From the NCBI GenBank assembly GCA_001600695.1, contig BCKQ01000014.1, positions 359,555-389,616 on the forward strand: a DNA stretch of 30,062 nucleotides. Reading direction: 5' to 3'. A model generated the notes under the pieces. The model was not told the origin of the DNA. It saw only the letters and a program-made list of their open reading frames with translations, and made no database searches. Below are positions 1-9,941 of this stretch, piece after piece. Each line of letters starts with the position of its first letter. Positions within the stretch are counted from its first letter, which is position 1. The stretch comes from Ascoidea asiatica (lineage: Eukaryota; Ascomycota; Saccharomycetes; Ascoideales; Ascoideaceae). Both the position numbers and the translations under genes were made by a program.

Positions 1-586
1 AAATTATCGAGTTTTATATTTACTATTTTACATATTTTAATACATAATATTTATTATTAATCTATTTATAATATTGACATTATTTTTCATTAACCTTGAT
101 ATTTTTTAAACTAAAACAACTTAATTTGTTCCATTATGTCTCAAGAATCCCAACAGTTTCTGCAGTGGCCATATTAGATTTACGGTTGATAATAATCAAG
201 TTAAACCTTGGCATACCGCTTTTGCAATTTTTGAGATCCCCGTTAATTAAAGTTGCCAATATGTGATAAGTTTTAGTTTTTCGTTAAATGTGTTTTGAAA
301 TACGAATTAGGAAATTGATGAGAAAATTTGAAAAAAATATTTTGTTGAATAAAATTTTAAAACAGATCGTGTATCACTTTGGAAACTGTTTGTCCAAAAC
401 ATTCTTTGATGTTATAAATATATCATGTGTTACGTAACTGATTATGTATACCTGGGCCATGACGGGTTTTCTACTAGTTATGTAATCAGCACAAAGCGTT
501 GATAATAAGTAGTGGCATAAAGGTAGAGCGCATATAGTCCAGCAACAAATATACATACTTAAGGAAGTTATTTCAATCACCCGCTG
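1..586. other. AT-rich stretch without a recognisable gene
   Basis: Very AT-rich sequence with A and T runs. A 68-codon open stretch on the minus strand (374-580) has no familiar motif and an unconvincing composition, so I do not call it a gene. No RNA gene or clear repeat is visible. Confidence 0.5.
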
Positions 587-817
587 TCAACTTTCGACTT
601 TTGCCATTTTAGTAAGAACGTAGACCAAAAAAACAATAACGCCACGCCTTAGCCATGGGGGTCGCAGGCAAGAAAATTTTGAATGTGGCACCTTTAAAGT
701 GGCCAGAAAACGAAGGTTTTTAATTACTTTTTTAACTGGATTTTTAAAAGTTTTCTTATTAAAAAGATTAAAACTGATAGAGCCTAGGACAGATTGGTCG
801 ACAGAAATGTCCGACAT
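587..817 (-). CDS. hypothetical 76-residue protein
   Basis: An uninterrupted frame starts at an ATG at 817 and runs 76 codons to a TGA. The N-terminus reads MSDISVDQSVLGSISFNLF, followed by a Lys-rich middle and a hydrophobic stretch near the C-terminus (around GVIVFLVYVLTKM). It could be a small membrane-associated product, but no family is recognised. It is isolated: the nearest gene is 400 bases away on the same strand. Frames of this length occur by chance even in AT-rich DNA, so confidence is low. An alternative is the first exon of a longer gene. Confidence 0.2.
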   Translation of the reverse strand: MSDISVDQSVLGSISFNLFNKKTFKNPVKKVIKNLRFLATLKVPHSKFSCLRPPWLRRGVIVFLVYVLTKMAKVES

Positions 818-1053
818 TTTTTAGCTTTTTTAATCAAAATTTGAAAAGGGTCTTTTTAATAGAAGTATAAAAAATATTAGACGACTTAATTATATTACAA
901 CTTCATAAAACAAATAACATGTTATTATAATTAAATCATTTAGTATACTACTTAACTAGTTAATAAAAATAAAAAAATTAAAGTCCCACTACAAAAAACA
1001 AATATAATATCAAAAGTTTTGAATACAATAAAAAAATAAAATAAAAAGGAAAA

Positions 1054-1166
1054 GTCAATTGATTAAATGAAATAAAATAAAAAAAGAAAGTCAATTGATT
1101 AAATAAAAGAAAAATACTTAGGTGTTGAATAGAAAAATCAAAATAAAATAAGATGGTCAATTGATT
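1054..1166. repeat. short direct repeat GTCAATTGATT, three copies
   Basis: GTCAATTGATTAAAT occurs at 1054-1068 and 1090-1104, and a shortened GTCAATTGATT at 1156-1166, separated by A-rich spacers. On the minus strand the copies encode a recurring FNQLT motif in a low-complexity Phe-rich frame, which I regard as incidental. CAATTG is palindromic, so each copy could be a protein-binding site. The array lies just downstream of the stop of the gene ending at 1213. Confidence 0.6.
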
Positions 1167-1854
1167 GAACATTTAAAAAGTAAAGAATATAATATAAAGA
1201 AGTCCTTTAAGGTTAAGTTACCAATTCAAAATCAGAGTTATTTTCTGAATCATCATCATCACTTATACTAATAATTTCAGTGTTTTCAGGTATAGAAATT
1301 TTATCTTTTTTTGTTTTCTTATATTTTTATTTTTCTTACTATTTTCATTTAATTCTTTATTAGTTTTTGGTTAATTATTCTTTTTTTTTTGGGTGGATTA
1401 ATGTCTAATTGTTGGAAAAATTCATCTCCAACATTTTTAGTGGATCTCCTAGTTCTAACAGCTATTGATTCAGTAAAAGTTCTTGAAGATGAATCAGCAA
1501 GTTTTCTTTAATTTGAATTTTTTTTACTATCATTATTATCAGGAGTACTTAAATAATATTCAAGTGGCTTAAACATAAATGGTGGTTGAGGATTACCAGT
1601 TGTAAGTGATGGTTCGTTCAATGGGAAAAAAGGAGTTGAATCTTTGGTTGAATGTTTGGTTGAATATGTTGATGAATGTGTTGATGAATGTGTTTTAGAA
1701 TTTCTGGAATTAGAATTAGAAGTTGAAGTAGTAGTGGAATTAGAATTTAGTTTATTATGAAGTTTTGAAAAGCTGGTTGATTTACTTAATAATATAATTT
1801 TACTAATACCCTTTGAATTTTCATTTAAATTTATAGGTTTAGTTGAATTTGAAC

Positions 1855-2120
1855 TTTGAATTGGATTTTTAATTGGATTTTTAGTTGGATTTTTAATTGA
1901 ATCTTTAATAGGTTTTTGAATTGGTCTTTGAATTGTATTTTTAATTGTATTTTTAATTGGTTTTTGAATTGTATTTTTAATTGTATTTTTAATTGTATTT
2001 TTAATTGGATTTTCATTTTTAGTTTCATTTGAATTTTGATTTGAATTATGATTTGAATCTAAATTTTGAATTTCATTTGATTTTTTAATGGAATCGTTAA
2101 TTGAATTTTTAATTGAATCT
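1855..2120 (-). repeat. 12-nt minisatellite inside a coding region
   Basis: Repeats of roughly 12 nt (plus strand ATTGTATTTTTA and variants with GGA or GGT) run through this stretch. Read on the minus strand they encode tetrapeptides KNTI, KNPI, QKPI and KDSI. The frame is maintained through all copies, so length change by whole units would be tolerated by the protein. The 65-codon open frame on the same strand in a shifted phase (1831-2028) is a shadow of this repeat. Confidence 0.8.
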
Positions 2121-2382
2121 TTAATATCTTTAATTGAACCAAAATTTAAATTTTTATGTTGAATTGAATTTTTTATTGATCCTTTAATTATATTCAAGTT
2201 TGAATCTTTGTTTTAAAATGAATTTTTAATTGAATTTAAAGTATTATCATCTGAATAATCTACAAAAAGAGAAGAATCTTTGAAAAAATAATTATGATCC
2301 AATGGTTTATGTGATTTATTTTTCTTTTCTTTCTTTTTCCCCTTTTTGTTATCATTTTTTTCAGTGAATTTATTTGAATTAT

Positions 2383-2419
2383 CTTCGATGTAAAGAATTT
2401 GGTTGATTAACATAATTAC
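2383..2419 (-). other. possible 37-nt intron
   Basis: On the minus strand a GTAATT donor and a CGAAG acceptor lie 37 nt apart, exactly bridging the change of frame between the 300-codon block and the following Lys-rich block. Removing it joins ...FNSKN to DNSNKFTEKND without a stop. The acceptor lacks a polypyrimidine tract, so a simple indel is an alternative. Confidence 0.35.
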
Positions 2420-3541
2420 CATTTTTTGAATTGAATTCTTCTAAAACATAATTTGTTTTATTGGATGTGTTTAAAAAATCATCATATTTTTCATCTTTTT
2501 GAATTGAAAAATTAGAAAACACATTACGATTAACAAAAAAAGTTTGATTATAGTCTAATAGTTTAATTGGATCACAAATATTTTGCTGAGAATTGAATAG
2601 ATTTATTCTATAAGGAATTTGATTTAAATAATTTTTAAAATCATCATCTAGGGAAGATAATAGATCCATTTTAATTTTACTTGCAGCAAAAATTGGTTGT
2701 AATTTTTTTCTCATTTTTGTTTGTAATTGTAAACTTGTAAACTTAAATTTTTCAGCTGCATCTAAAGCCTTTTCAAGAGAATCTTTATTTGAAGAAATAT
2801 CTACAAGTTTTTCAAAAAATACTCTGGATAATCCAAAGTATTTTACATTAATTTCCATATAGCATTTTTGTTCTATTTTAATATTTGTCATCCCTTTTCC
2901 TTTTTTTTTTTCCAATATATAAAGTAATACCTTTGGAATTAATTGATGAGGAGGTAAAATTTCTTTTTTATGATTATTAATAACTGTACTAATTTTATAC
3001 TCTTTTCTTTCAATTGCTTTTGTAGCTCTGTTTGATAATTTTGAATAATTAAAATTTTCAATATCTTCATATTGAGAAAGGGTGATAGGACAATCATTAG
3101 ATAATAAATTTACCAAATCCAAAGTTGTAGAAGAAGATTCAACTTTTAAAGCAAGATTGAGAACATGAGTCCATAATTCTCTTTCACTTTCATATTGAAT
3201 AATATTACTTGTCTTGGATTTATTCACTAAATTTTTTTCAACAACTTTAATAAAAGCATTATCTGAGCTTTTAAGAAACACTATAACAAGAAAGCAAAAT
3301 CATATTTGAAAAAGGTAGTCTTAAGAATCAATTGGATATTTATTATACCCCGTATTATAATTTTTCATTTTCATCTCTGCTATTGAAGTTATTATTGAAT
3401 TTTTATCGTTGACACTTTTGTTATCAATAAATAAGTGAGCAACCTTTTCATGAGCATTGAAAATTCTTCGAGTTTCATTCAAATAAGAAAATGATTAAAG
3501 TTAACTTTCATATAAAAATATCACCTATATATTAGGACCTC

Positions 3542-3745
3542 TTAAAATGCACATATCAACCCGAATGTCCAAAAATTCAAGAAAAGATGTCTTTGGCAAA
3601 AGGCGTCTGAATCCCTACACTCTAAATTATCTTTAGCAATTTGGTGACCAAAAAAAGTAAAAAACGGAGTAGTAACGCTTTTTTGAAATTTCTCTGCACT
3701 TATATAACACTCGCCAACTTGATTAACATTAACATAGGCACTCAT
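3542..3745 (-). CDS. hypothetical 67-residue protein
   Basis: An ATG at 3745 opens a 67-codon frame (MSAYVNVNQVGECYISAEKF at the start) ending in TAA. It contains several Cys and Phe residues and no recognised motif. It lies between two larger minus-strand genes and could be a small gene, a detached exon of the gene to its left, or chance. A T-run region nearby (around 3650) suggests low complexity. Low confidence. Confidence 0.2.
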   Translation of the reverse strand: MSAYVNVNQVGECYISAEKFQKSVTTPFFTFFGHQIAKDNLECRDSDAFCQRHLFLNFWTFGLICAF

Positions 3746-4169
3746 TAAAATAAATTTAGCAATTTTTCAATTTTGCTGTTTCTTATATGATTTATTTAAA
3801 CAATTTTCTGGTGAATGGTCTACTCTCAAAGGAAGGGTGGGTAATGGATATTATTTTATTGATAAACTGGATGATAAAGAAGCAGAAAATTGTTCGTTTT
3901 TATAGCTAGATACAATTAGTTGTTTTGATGTAAGCGCATCAACTTTATTATTATAGTTAGTATCTTCGTGATTTTTATTATATTTATTATTATCTTCATT
4001 ATTATTATCTTCCTTATAGTCTTCTTCGTTATCCAATTAAGTATTATCATCTTCATTATCCGCTTCAATATTATTAACACCAAGTAAAACTTCTTTAATA
4101 CGTACAACGTCTTTATGATCTTCATCGGTAACAAGTTTGATATTACTATTTTGATTGTTAACATTATTA

Positions 4170-4400
4170 TTTCTATTTGGTAAATAAACTTTGTTATTTG
4201 TATTTAATAAATTCATATTTTTATTATTAGTATTTAATAAATTAGCATTATTATTAGCAGTAAATAATAAATTAACAGTAAATTTTAAATTAACATTATT
4301 AATATTAGTAAATATTCAACTAACATTATTATTATTATTATTTGATTGAATGTTATTATCAATATTATTATTATTATTACTATTATTATTATTACTTCAT
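4170..4400. repeat. AAT/ATT microsatellite, poly-Asn coding
   Basis: Interrupted ATT runs (AAT on the minus strand) with the longest pure run around 4325-4400. On the minus strand one phase encodes poly-Asn and another poly-Ile. The reading frame of the host gene appears to switch phase within the run, as expected from repeat slippage or from an assembly error. Confidence 0.75.
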
Positions 4401-5088
4401 TTACAATATTACTTTTGGACTGATTATGACTTTTATTATTATATGAGTGATTAATACATTCATTATTATTAGATTCATCATTATCTTCATCCGAAGTAGA
4501 TGCGAGAATTTAGTTGTCAGCATACACCTTCTCTATTAAAATCTCTCCGTTATCCTCATCTGACCTCCCGAAAATACCGTCATGTCCCATACTCCAATTA
4601 CAAGCAGAGGAAGACAGGCTATTGGCACGTTCAGATTTAGGCCTTTGATTTTCTGGGCTAATATCAATTCCATCTTCAAGGTTTCCAAGAACCTCCTGGA
4701 AGATAAGACCCAACTTTTCAGCGAGGAACTTACGTCCTGGATGATTAGTAGTATTTTTTGCAGCAACATAACCTAGATTACTTCTTGTTTCATTAGAAGC
4801 AAGAGTACCGCCCATCCACTTACCTTTTTGTTTTACGGGCACATTTTGTATTTCACTGGAAGGTTTAATTTGCTAATCATCAAACTCAGGCAGTATTACA
4901 GCAGCAATATCACCAGTAGCTTAAGGAGTATAGATCTCATTTCCAATTTTAAAATTTTGTAGTTGATTTTTGCCAAATTCCTCTTTTGTTATTTCATCCT
5001 CTTTATTCATTTCATAGGAAAGTACCCTTGAAAATTCCCTGAATATTTCTTTATCAATTATTTGTGTTTTTCTTTTTTTTGTTTTTCT

Positions 5089-5125
5089 CTGAAAATTAAA
5101 ATATCTGCTATATTTCCAGGATTAC
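5089..5125 (-). other. 37-nt intron
   Basis: The donor is GTAATC and the acceptor TTTTAATTTTCAG, with a pyrimidine-rich end and a plausible branch adenine in TTTTAAT. The intron sits between a Ser/Thr/Asn-containing exon and a Lys/Arg-rich exon. The following exon needs a one-base change in an 8-A run to stay in phase. The length equals that of the possible intron at 2383-2419. Confidence 0.5.
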
Positions 5126-5621
5126 AGTTTCGAATTATTTAAATCCTGACTCTGCAGTTATATTCGTTGAACCGTTTACATCCGAATATAGATTTTATTG
5201 AGAATCCTAATGTAAATAAGATCTCAAACCTGATAGAGAATCGGGATCACAATAAGAATGTTCATTGAAATTCAGGTCACAACTTTTTTTGAAAGGATAT
5301 AGTCTATCATATTTCTCTGTCTTCTTTAAATTATTTTTTTCTTCGTCTCCTTTTCTCTACCTCATCTTCAAAGATTTTTCTAGTTTTCGTGCTTGAATAT
5401 CTTTTTTAAGACAAGACATTAAAATCGATGGAATTCCGTTATTTGATTTCATTGTGTTTTGACCTTAACATCTAATGTCAATTATTTTAATCTTGTTATT
5501 CTGTTCGTTTATAATTGTTTTATTTTTTTTAATATTTAAATTTTTCACTCGTCAATCGTATCAGTACTTGATTTTTAATTACTTTAATTTATAAATTTTT
5601 TATTTCTTCAATTACTTAAAA

Positions 5622-5819
5622 TTGAATTCTAGAATTGAAAATTTTCGTAATTTAACTAAAAAAGACCTAAAATCTTTAATTTCTATCAAAACGTTTAATG
5701 ATTATCAATTTATGTTTAAGATATTTTTCGATATTGGGGAGGTTTACCTATGTCATTGCAGTATAAACATAATTTATATAGTTCGGCAAGGCTTTGATTC
5801 CATCAGTCAACCAAATTAA
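5622..5819 (+). CDS. hypothetical fragment, 65 residues
   Basis: An open frame without a convincing ATG; its codons extend upstream of the coordinate given. It reads NSRIENFRNLTKKDLKSLIS and then an aromatic-rich middle with two Cys (CHC). After the TAA at its end the frame continues for a short distance with further TAA and TAG. It could be an exon or a decayed fragment. No family is recognised. Confidence 0.2.
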   Translation: MNSRIENFRNLTKKDLKSLISIKTFNDYQFMFKIFFDIGEVYLCHCSINIIYIVRQGFDSISQPN

Positions 5820-6259
5820 GAAAGCAGAAGGCTTTAGTCAAAACAAACTAATTTCTATTAATTCTTATAATTCCTTGAGAAATAGTTGCTTGAGTTGGGA
5901 ATGAAAGTTTCTAACTTCACGTTTTATTAGTAAAAAACTCTAAGTTATTTTACTTGTTCTATTATCCTTTAATGAAAACAAGTTGGAGCTGATGATTCTT
6001 AAATTCTAGAAACAGATTATAAAAATCCTTGTACGGGAAACTTTGTGCCTTATAAAGTTAACTACGAAACTTACAAAAATCGTTTTTTTTTGGATTCTTC
6101 AATGAGGTGAGCAACTTGATTACAGTACTAATCTATAAAAATCGATTAATCAGTGCAAAGAAAAAAAATCAGGCCTCAAGTATTAATACGGTTCGACTGT
6201 CATATGTCAACTCCGTACTAAGGACTTGCTAGATTTGCGATTGTATAAGCATGTTTTAA
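5820..6259. other. no gene recognised
   Basis: A mixed-composition stretch with no open frame over about 30 codons and no clear repeat. Confidence 0.4.
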
Positions 6260-7360
6260 AACACTTTATATAAGAATAGTTCTTGCATTTCGGCACAGTA
6301 ATGAAAATAATAAATCAAATAAAATAGGGACACTAAATTCCGGAAAATTAAACTGTGAGTCTGAGAATGTGACCACGGAATACTTGTTAGGACCGATGTG
6401 AAAACAGATATCTTGGATATACATGGAACTACTGAAACCCCACTCCTGATTTTTACTTTCCGAAGAAACCATTTTTTCAAATTCCGCAATCAGGGCAAAT
6501 CTCTAACAAGTTTTTTTAATTCCCCCATATTAGAGTCTTCATAAAATACTTGAAACAATAAATCTCACAACTCTGTGAACAGTTTTCTTGCAAAGGGAAT
6601 ATATGTGGTATCATAAAACCTCTTATTCCGGGAATCGAATTATCATAACTCTCTTTTTGATCCCAGTTTGAACACACCCTTATTAACTAAAACCTGAAGT
6701 TTCATTAGAGCTTCAAATAATTCTTCCCCGAAACTATTTTTTTATACAATAGGAAAACCCCTTCTAATCCAAAAGCAATATCTTTATAATCTGAAACCAA
6801 AATCCTGGGAGCTAAGCTTTTTGCCATGCAAGTTAGATAGAAAATTATGCAGTCTGACTTTTTTGGGAGGTAGTGTAGCATTGCGTTGTTGTATATGTTA
6901 ACTATCTCTTATCCTGATTTTGAAATTTTCTTGCTTGTTCTACCCTATAACATCCGGAGCTGAGATAATTTGTTTCAGTTAAATAACTGATTTTAGTCAT
7001 GAAGGGCAGAGCTATTGTAGAAACTAAATTTGGATAAAAAAGTTAAGAAACGTTGGTTTCTAATACCAGTAAATTGAAGAAAACCTCAACTATTTGAAGA
7101 GATGTGATTTTCTTTTGACAATATTTTTACATAAATTGATTTAACCTCTTTAACCAGTACAAACAAAAATCTGCAGTATTGAAACATTTCAACAAGTACT
7201 GCTTCTTCCTAATATTTGATATTTGTGATAAAATTCCATTAAGAATGAATAATATAAGTTTTAATCTTATGTAAAACTCCACATTAAATAATCGTGACGG
7301 AGCAGGACCTTGTGTATTTTTTAGAAATATAGGGACCGAATATAGCAAATCCAAGTACAA
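6260..7360 (-). pseudogene. decayed reading frame, possibly from a retroelement
   Basis: On the minus strand a coding-like frame can be followed from about 7060 to 6470 despite many stops, with segments such as KKVRLHNFLSNLHGKKLSS, SFGEELFEALMKLQVLVNKG and YIPFARKLFTEL. The stops are mostly TAA/TAG, with about four TGA. Upstream (7127-7360) a 77-codon open block contains GPAPSRLFNVEFYIRLKL and ends FCLYWLKRLNQF. That pattern is loosely reminiscent of the reverse transcriptase core of BEL/Pao-type retrotransposons, but no YxDD box was found, so this is a weak resemblance. Two overlapping frames near 6256-6489 are the 3' tail of the same remnant in different phases. Confidence 0.3.
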
Positions 7361-7798
7361 GTTAGAATCCGGGGTATGAGAAAACTGCGATACATTATTT
7401 CCTATTTACGGAACATTTCAGAAGCAGAATTATAGTAAAATTTTACAAGCACTAAAATCACACCAGAGTAAAATGACCTATATTCGCAATATGCTCGGCT
7501 TCCGGAAGCTTGCACATCCACAGAAGGCCCGAAAAATTCAGTGCGATAAATACATCGACCCAGATATACTACCCATTAGTATTTTATATACTGTTTGTTG
7601 TTTAAGCGTAATGTAAAATACACCTAGGGTGAAATTTCCCGAAACAATGGAACGCTTCGAAAAAATTCGGCACCAGAAACGGGCAATCGGTATAAACAGA
7701 AATTATAAATTATATTACCCAAAGATATCTAATTTCCAGATCGTATTTCTCAAAAATCTTTTTGCACACATCAGGTAAAGATCTTGAAAATCTTAACA

Positions 7799-8710
7799 AT
7801 GATGACTAAAGAGACATCAATCTCTTCCGACAAAGAGTTAGAGGTACTCATTGAATAAGAAGCTGTTGGAGAAACCGCAAAAGACCAACTGAATGCTTTT
7901 TTTAATCTGCCCCACTTTCAGGGATTGCCGATTTAGAAAACATCCCTTGCGTATTTTCGTCAGAAAAAATAAGTATTCCGAAAGTTCTGTGTCTTGCAGT
8001 TCGTTGAGAAAAAACAAGGCTTGAGATATTGTTCAGGCATTGGAAAGAGCCGCTGTTAAATATGATAAGACACATGAAAAGGAAACTACAAAAATGCACA
8101 ACAAAATAAAAAAAAGTTTGTTGCGGATTATATATTTCACAGGCTAAATAAGAATAAATTGAGAAACAAGGATATATTACGAAACGTTTTGCCTTTCCGT
8201 GAGGAAGAATTATTAAAAGAGAAAGGATGGTAAAAGTGTATACAAAATAGATAGTAACAAATATTTTAAATATTTTGCAATTGTAAAATTATTTACCGAT
8301 TAGAACCAAAGATAAGCAGAAATCCCTTCTTGACGGAAATAGCCTAATAGACCAGGTTGTTTAGATACCTATAGAACAAAAAAAAGTCGTTCGTTTTCGC
8401 GGGGAGGTGTAGTTTTACAGGGAAAAATCCCACGATGGCTCTAAGCTGAAGAATTACTATTCATAAGCTACGGTTAGTGATTGCCTCTGCCGTATTGAAT
8501 TTCACGTATACGTTGACCAGTGGCTACAATAACGTTCCCTCAAACATCTACTTAACTTTACCCAGGTTATCCCTGAATAATATTTCCACGCAGCACACTC
8601 GAACAAACAACCTTATGAAGAGAACCCATTGATTTCAGCCAACAAGCCAATATTGAACTTAATGATTTACACCAAGTTTTGTATGATATCCTATTCACAT
8701 TATCACTAAT
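7799..8710 (+). pseudogene. decayed gene, charged protein, TAA/TAG-punctuated
   Basis: ATGATG at 7799 opens MMTKETSISSDKELEVLIE, followed by coding-like segments KDQLNAFFNLPHFQGLPI, ALERAAVKYDKTHEKETTKM, RNVLPFREEELLKEKGW and, near 8400-8690, FYREKSHDGSKLKNYY, SDCLCRIEFHVYVDQWL and YFHAAHSNKQPYEENP. The frame shifts about twice (near 8005 and 8105), but within each segment the interruptions are TAA or TAG. The charged helical first half may be coiled. The second half has a Cys-x-Cys and His residues that could bind metal, which is inference. No family is recognised. It diverges from the minus-strand remnant on its left, with about 450 bases between them, so the two could once have shared a promoter region. 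Confidence 0.4.
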
Positions 8711-9076
8711 TGCTTATTCATATCTCTTCCTGCTACCAAATGTGAGGGCTGCGAGATTACTAACCTTTTTCCTTTTCCTGTTGGATAAATGGACCCCAAT
8801 CTCCTAGGAAACATTCCCAAGTATGTGAGCCCAGAGATACAAAACGAAGCCAACCTCAATATGGTAAAATTCAGTACCCTCGGTTAGCGGATTTCCAAAA
8901 TAGGAGATTTCTTCTACAGAAAAATACAGGACCAATAAATAGAGTCAAAGAGATAGCTGTGACCCAAATGATTCTGCTTGTCCCTGGACAATTCGTGGCC
9001 GCTTCCGGTAAAACTGTTAAAACAAACAATTTTTTTGTAAAATAAACTTTTCTTCCTTGTTATCGAAGGGTGCAAA

Positions 9077-9328
9077 TTGACACGTCAATTCAGTCTGTTA
9101 ACGAAACCAAACAGCGTCCAAGAGGGAGCCAAATGGACAACCCGAGAAGTTAGGTACCTTTTTAGGATACAAACTATTGAAGGACAGGCTAGGTCAACAT
9201 TTCAAAAAAATTGGGAATACCTGCTGAATAGAACTGGGTTAGCTACCACTCCAGCGGACCGACACGCAGTAGTTATCAAAGTTTTCAGTTCTCATCTTCG
9301 AACTAGATTAGCAAATAGCCGTCGCTAA
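9077..9328 (+). CDS. fragment with a possible Myb-like helix
   Basis: An 83-codon open frame lacking an ATG at its start. It contains GAKWTTREVRYLFRIQTIEG and then FQKNWEYLLNRTGLATTP, which loosely resembles the tryptophan spacing of Myb/SANT-type DNA-binding domains. Base composition here (about 9060-9500) is clearly less AT-rich than the surroundings, consistent with a separate origin. It could be a detached exon of a transposon-derived gene. The resemblance is weak. Confidence 0.25.
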   Translation: MTRQFSLLTKPNSVQEGAKWTTREVRYLFRIQTIEGQARSTFQKNWEYLLNRTGLATTPADRHAVVIKVFSSHLRTRLANSRR

Positions 9329-9329
9329 C

Positions 9330-9940
9330 CATGGTTTGCCTTTATTGCTGTTGGATTACAAGAGTTTTTAGGAGCAAACTGGATGAGCCCTATCTTCCAA
9401 CCACCCGGATTCGCCCTTGTGGTGCCCTGCAGGAGAGTACTCCACTGGACCCGTATTGTATTTCTCTCCATAGGATTCGATATGTTCATATATTGTTACC
9501 TGTACTTGCACGTGGGTGCGTTCCTTAACATATACTTGCAGAAACAAACCTTTTTCTGCAAAATATCACATAATCTCACATAGACTGGCTGTATGTTACA
9601 GAAGGTTATCTACATTGCAATAGAGTTGCATAACCTTAGATAACCATCCATAGGATTGGATGCCCTTCCATAACGTTCTAAAACCTTTCATTAATTGAAT
9701 CCTTTAGTAGTTAATGGGTTATTGAAAATCCTTGGTTCTCGATCCGGCGATGGGAGCTTCTACTAATATTCTAGTAATTGTTTGAGTAGTTACTGTGAAA
9801 AGTACTAGTTGGTTTTAGTACGCTAAATGTAGTGACATCTGACCGCCATACAAATTGCAAACTTTAGTTAATCTTTGCAAAAAATATTTCAATTGTCCTG
9901 TAGATTAGGGGTATTGAAACGTATAACTTTTATTCTTGTA
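9330..9940. other. GC-richer patch followed by ATAACC-rich sequence
   Basis: Two overlapping 65-codon frames at 9331-9583 are in conflict and neither looks coding. From 9570 to 9690 there are several copies of ATAACC or GGTTAT, including GGTTAT...ATAACC arms at about 9604 and 9631, and the 14-base string ATAGAGTTGCATAA, which also occurs in the right inverted repeat near 28277. No gene is seen up to a likely splice acceptor at 9941. Confidence 0.4.
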
Positions 9941-9941
9941 G

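Larger units (their letters stand above)
1213..3488 (-). pseudogene. Asn/Lys-rich protein gene, interrupted frame
   Basis: Coding sense on the minus strand continues from about 3488 to a terminal TAA at 1213-1215. The most 5' visible exon contains NETRRIFNAHEKVAHLFIDN. A 300-codon open block (2379-3281) follows. After a possible 37-nt intron (2383-2419) comes a Lys-rich segment, then a block of four-residue repeats (KNTI, KNPI, QKPI), then an Arg-rich piece with RTRRSTKNV. The C-terminus is acidic (ISISDDDDSENNSDFELVT). The same frame is broken by TAA at 2213-2215 and 1508-1510, and shifts twice near A-runs around 1320-1385. No family is recognised. The basic middle and acidic tail suggest a nuclear or nucleic-acid-associated protein, which is inference. 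Either it is a pseudogene, or TAA is read through and the A-run shifts are sequencing errors. The first exon and start codon were not located. Confidence 0.5.
3851..5452 (-). pseudogene. Asn-rich acidic protein gene, interrupted by TAA/TAG
   Basis: An ATG at 5452 starts MKSNNGIPSILMSCLKKDIQ. The frame stays coding-like through a 37-nt intron (5089-5125), a one-base shift in an A-run just after it, a 110-codon open block (4510-4842: KGKWMGGTLASNETRSNLGY, later FQEVLGNLEDGIDISPENQ), a slippage in an AAT microsatellite, and an Asn/Glu/Asp-rich end (3851-4036, closing with FSASLSSSLSIK). Eight internal stops in the frame are TAA or TAG and one is TGA. At several of them glutamine would fit the local composition, for example SYLH-stop-DSQ-stop-NLYSDV. 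No family is recognised; poly-Asn and acidic stretches suggest a disordered regulatory-type protein. Trp codons in it are intact. It is either a decayed gene or one in a genome that reads TAA/TAG as sense. Confidence 0.5.

Noticed and set aside
374-580. 68-codon minus-strand frame
   Set aside because: No motif, irregular composition, AT-rich surroundings, and no supporting signal.
1831-2028. 65-codon Lys/Gln/Ile frame
   Set aside because: A shifted-phase shadow of the 12-nt repeat in the gene on the same strand.
3916-4164. 82-codon Ile-rich frame, and shadows at 4536-4769 (minus) and 4582-4776 (plus)
   Set aside because: Alternative phases over the Asn-rich gene, with the composition expected from AAT repeats or of overlapping shadows.
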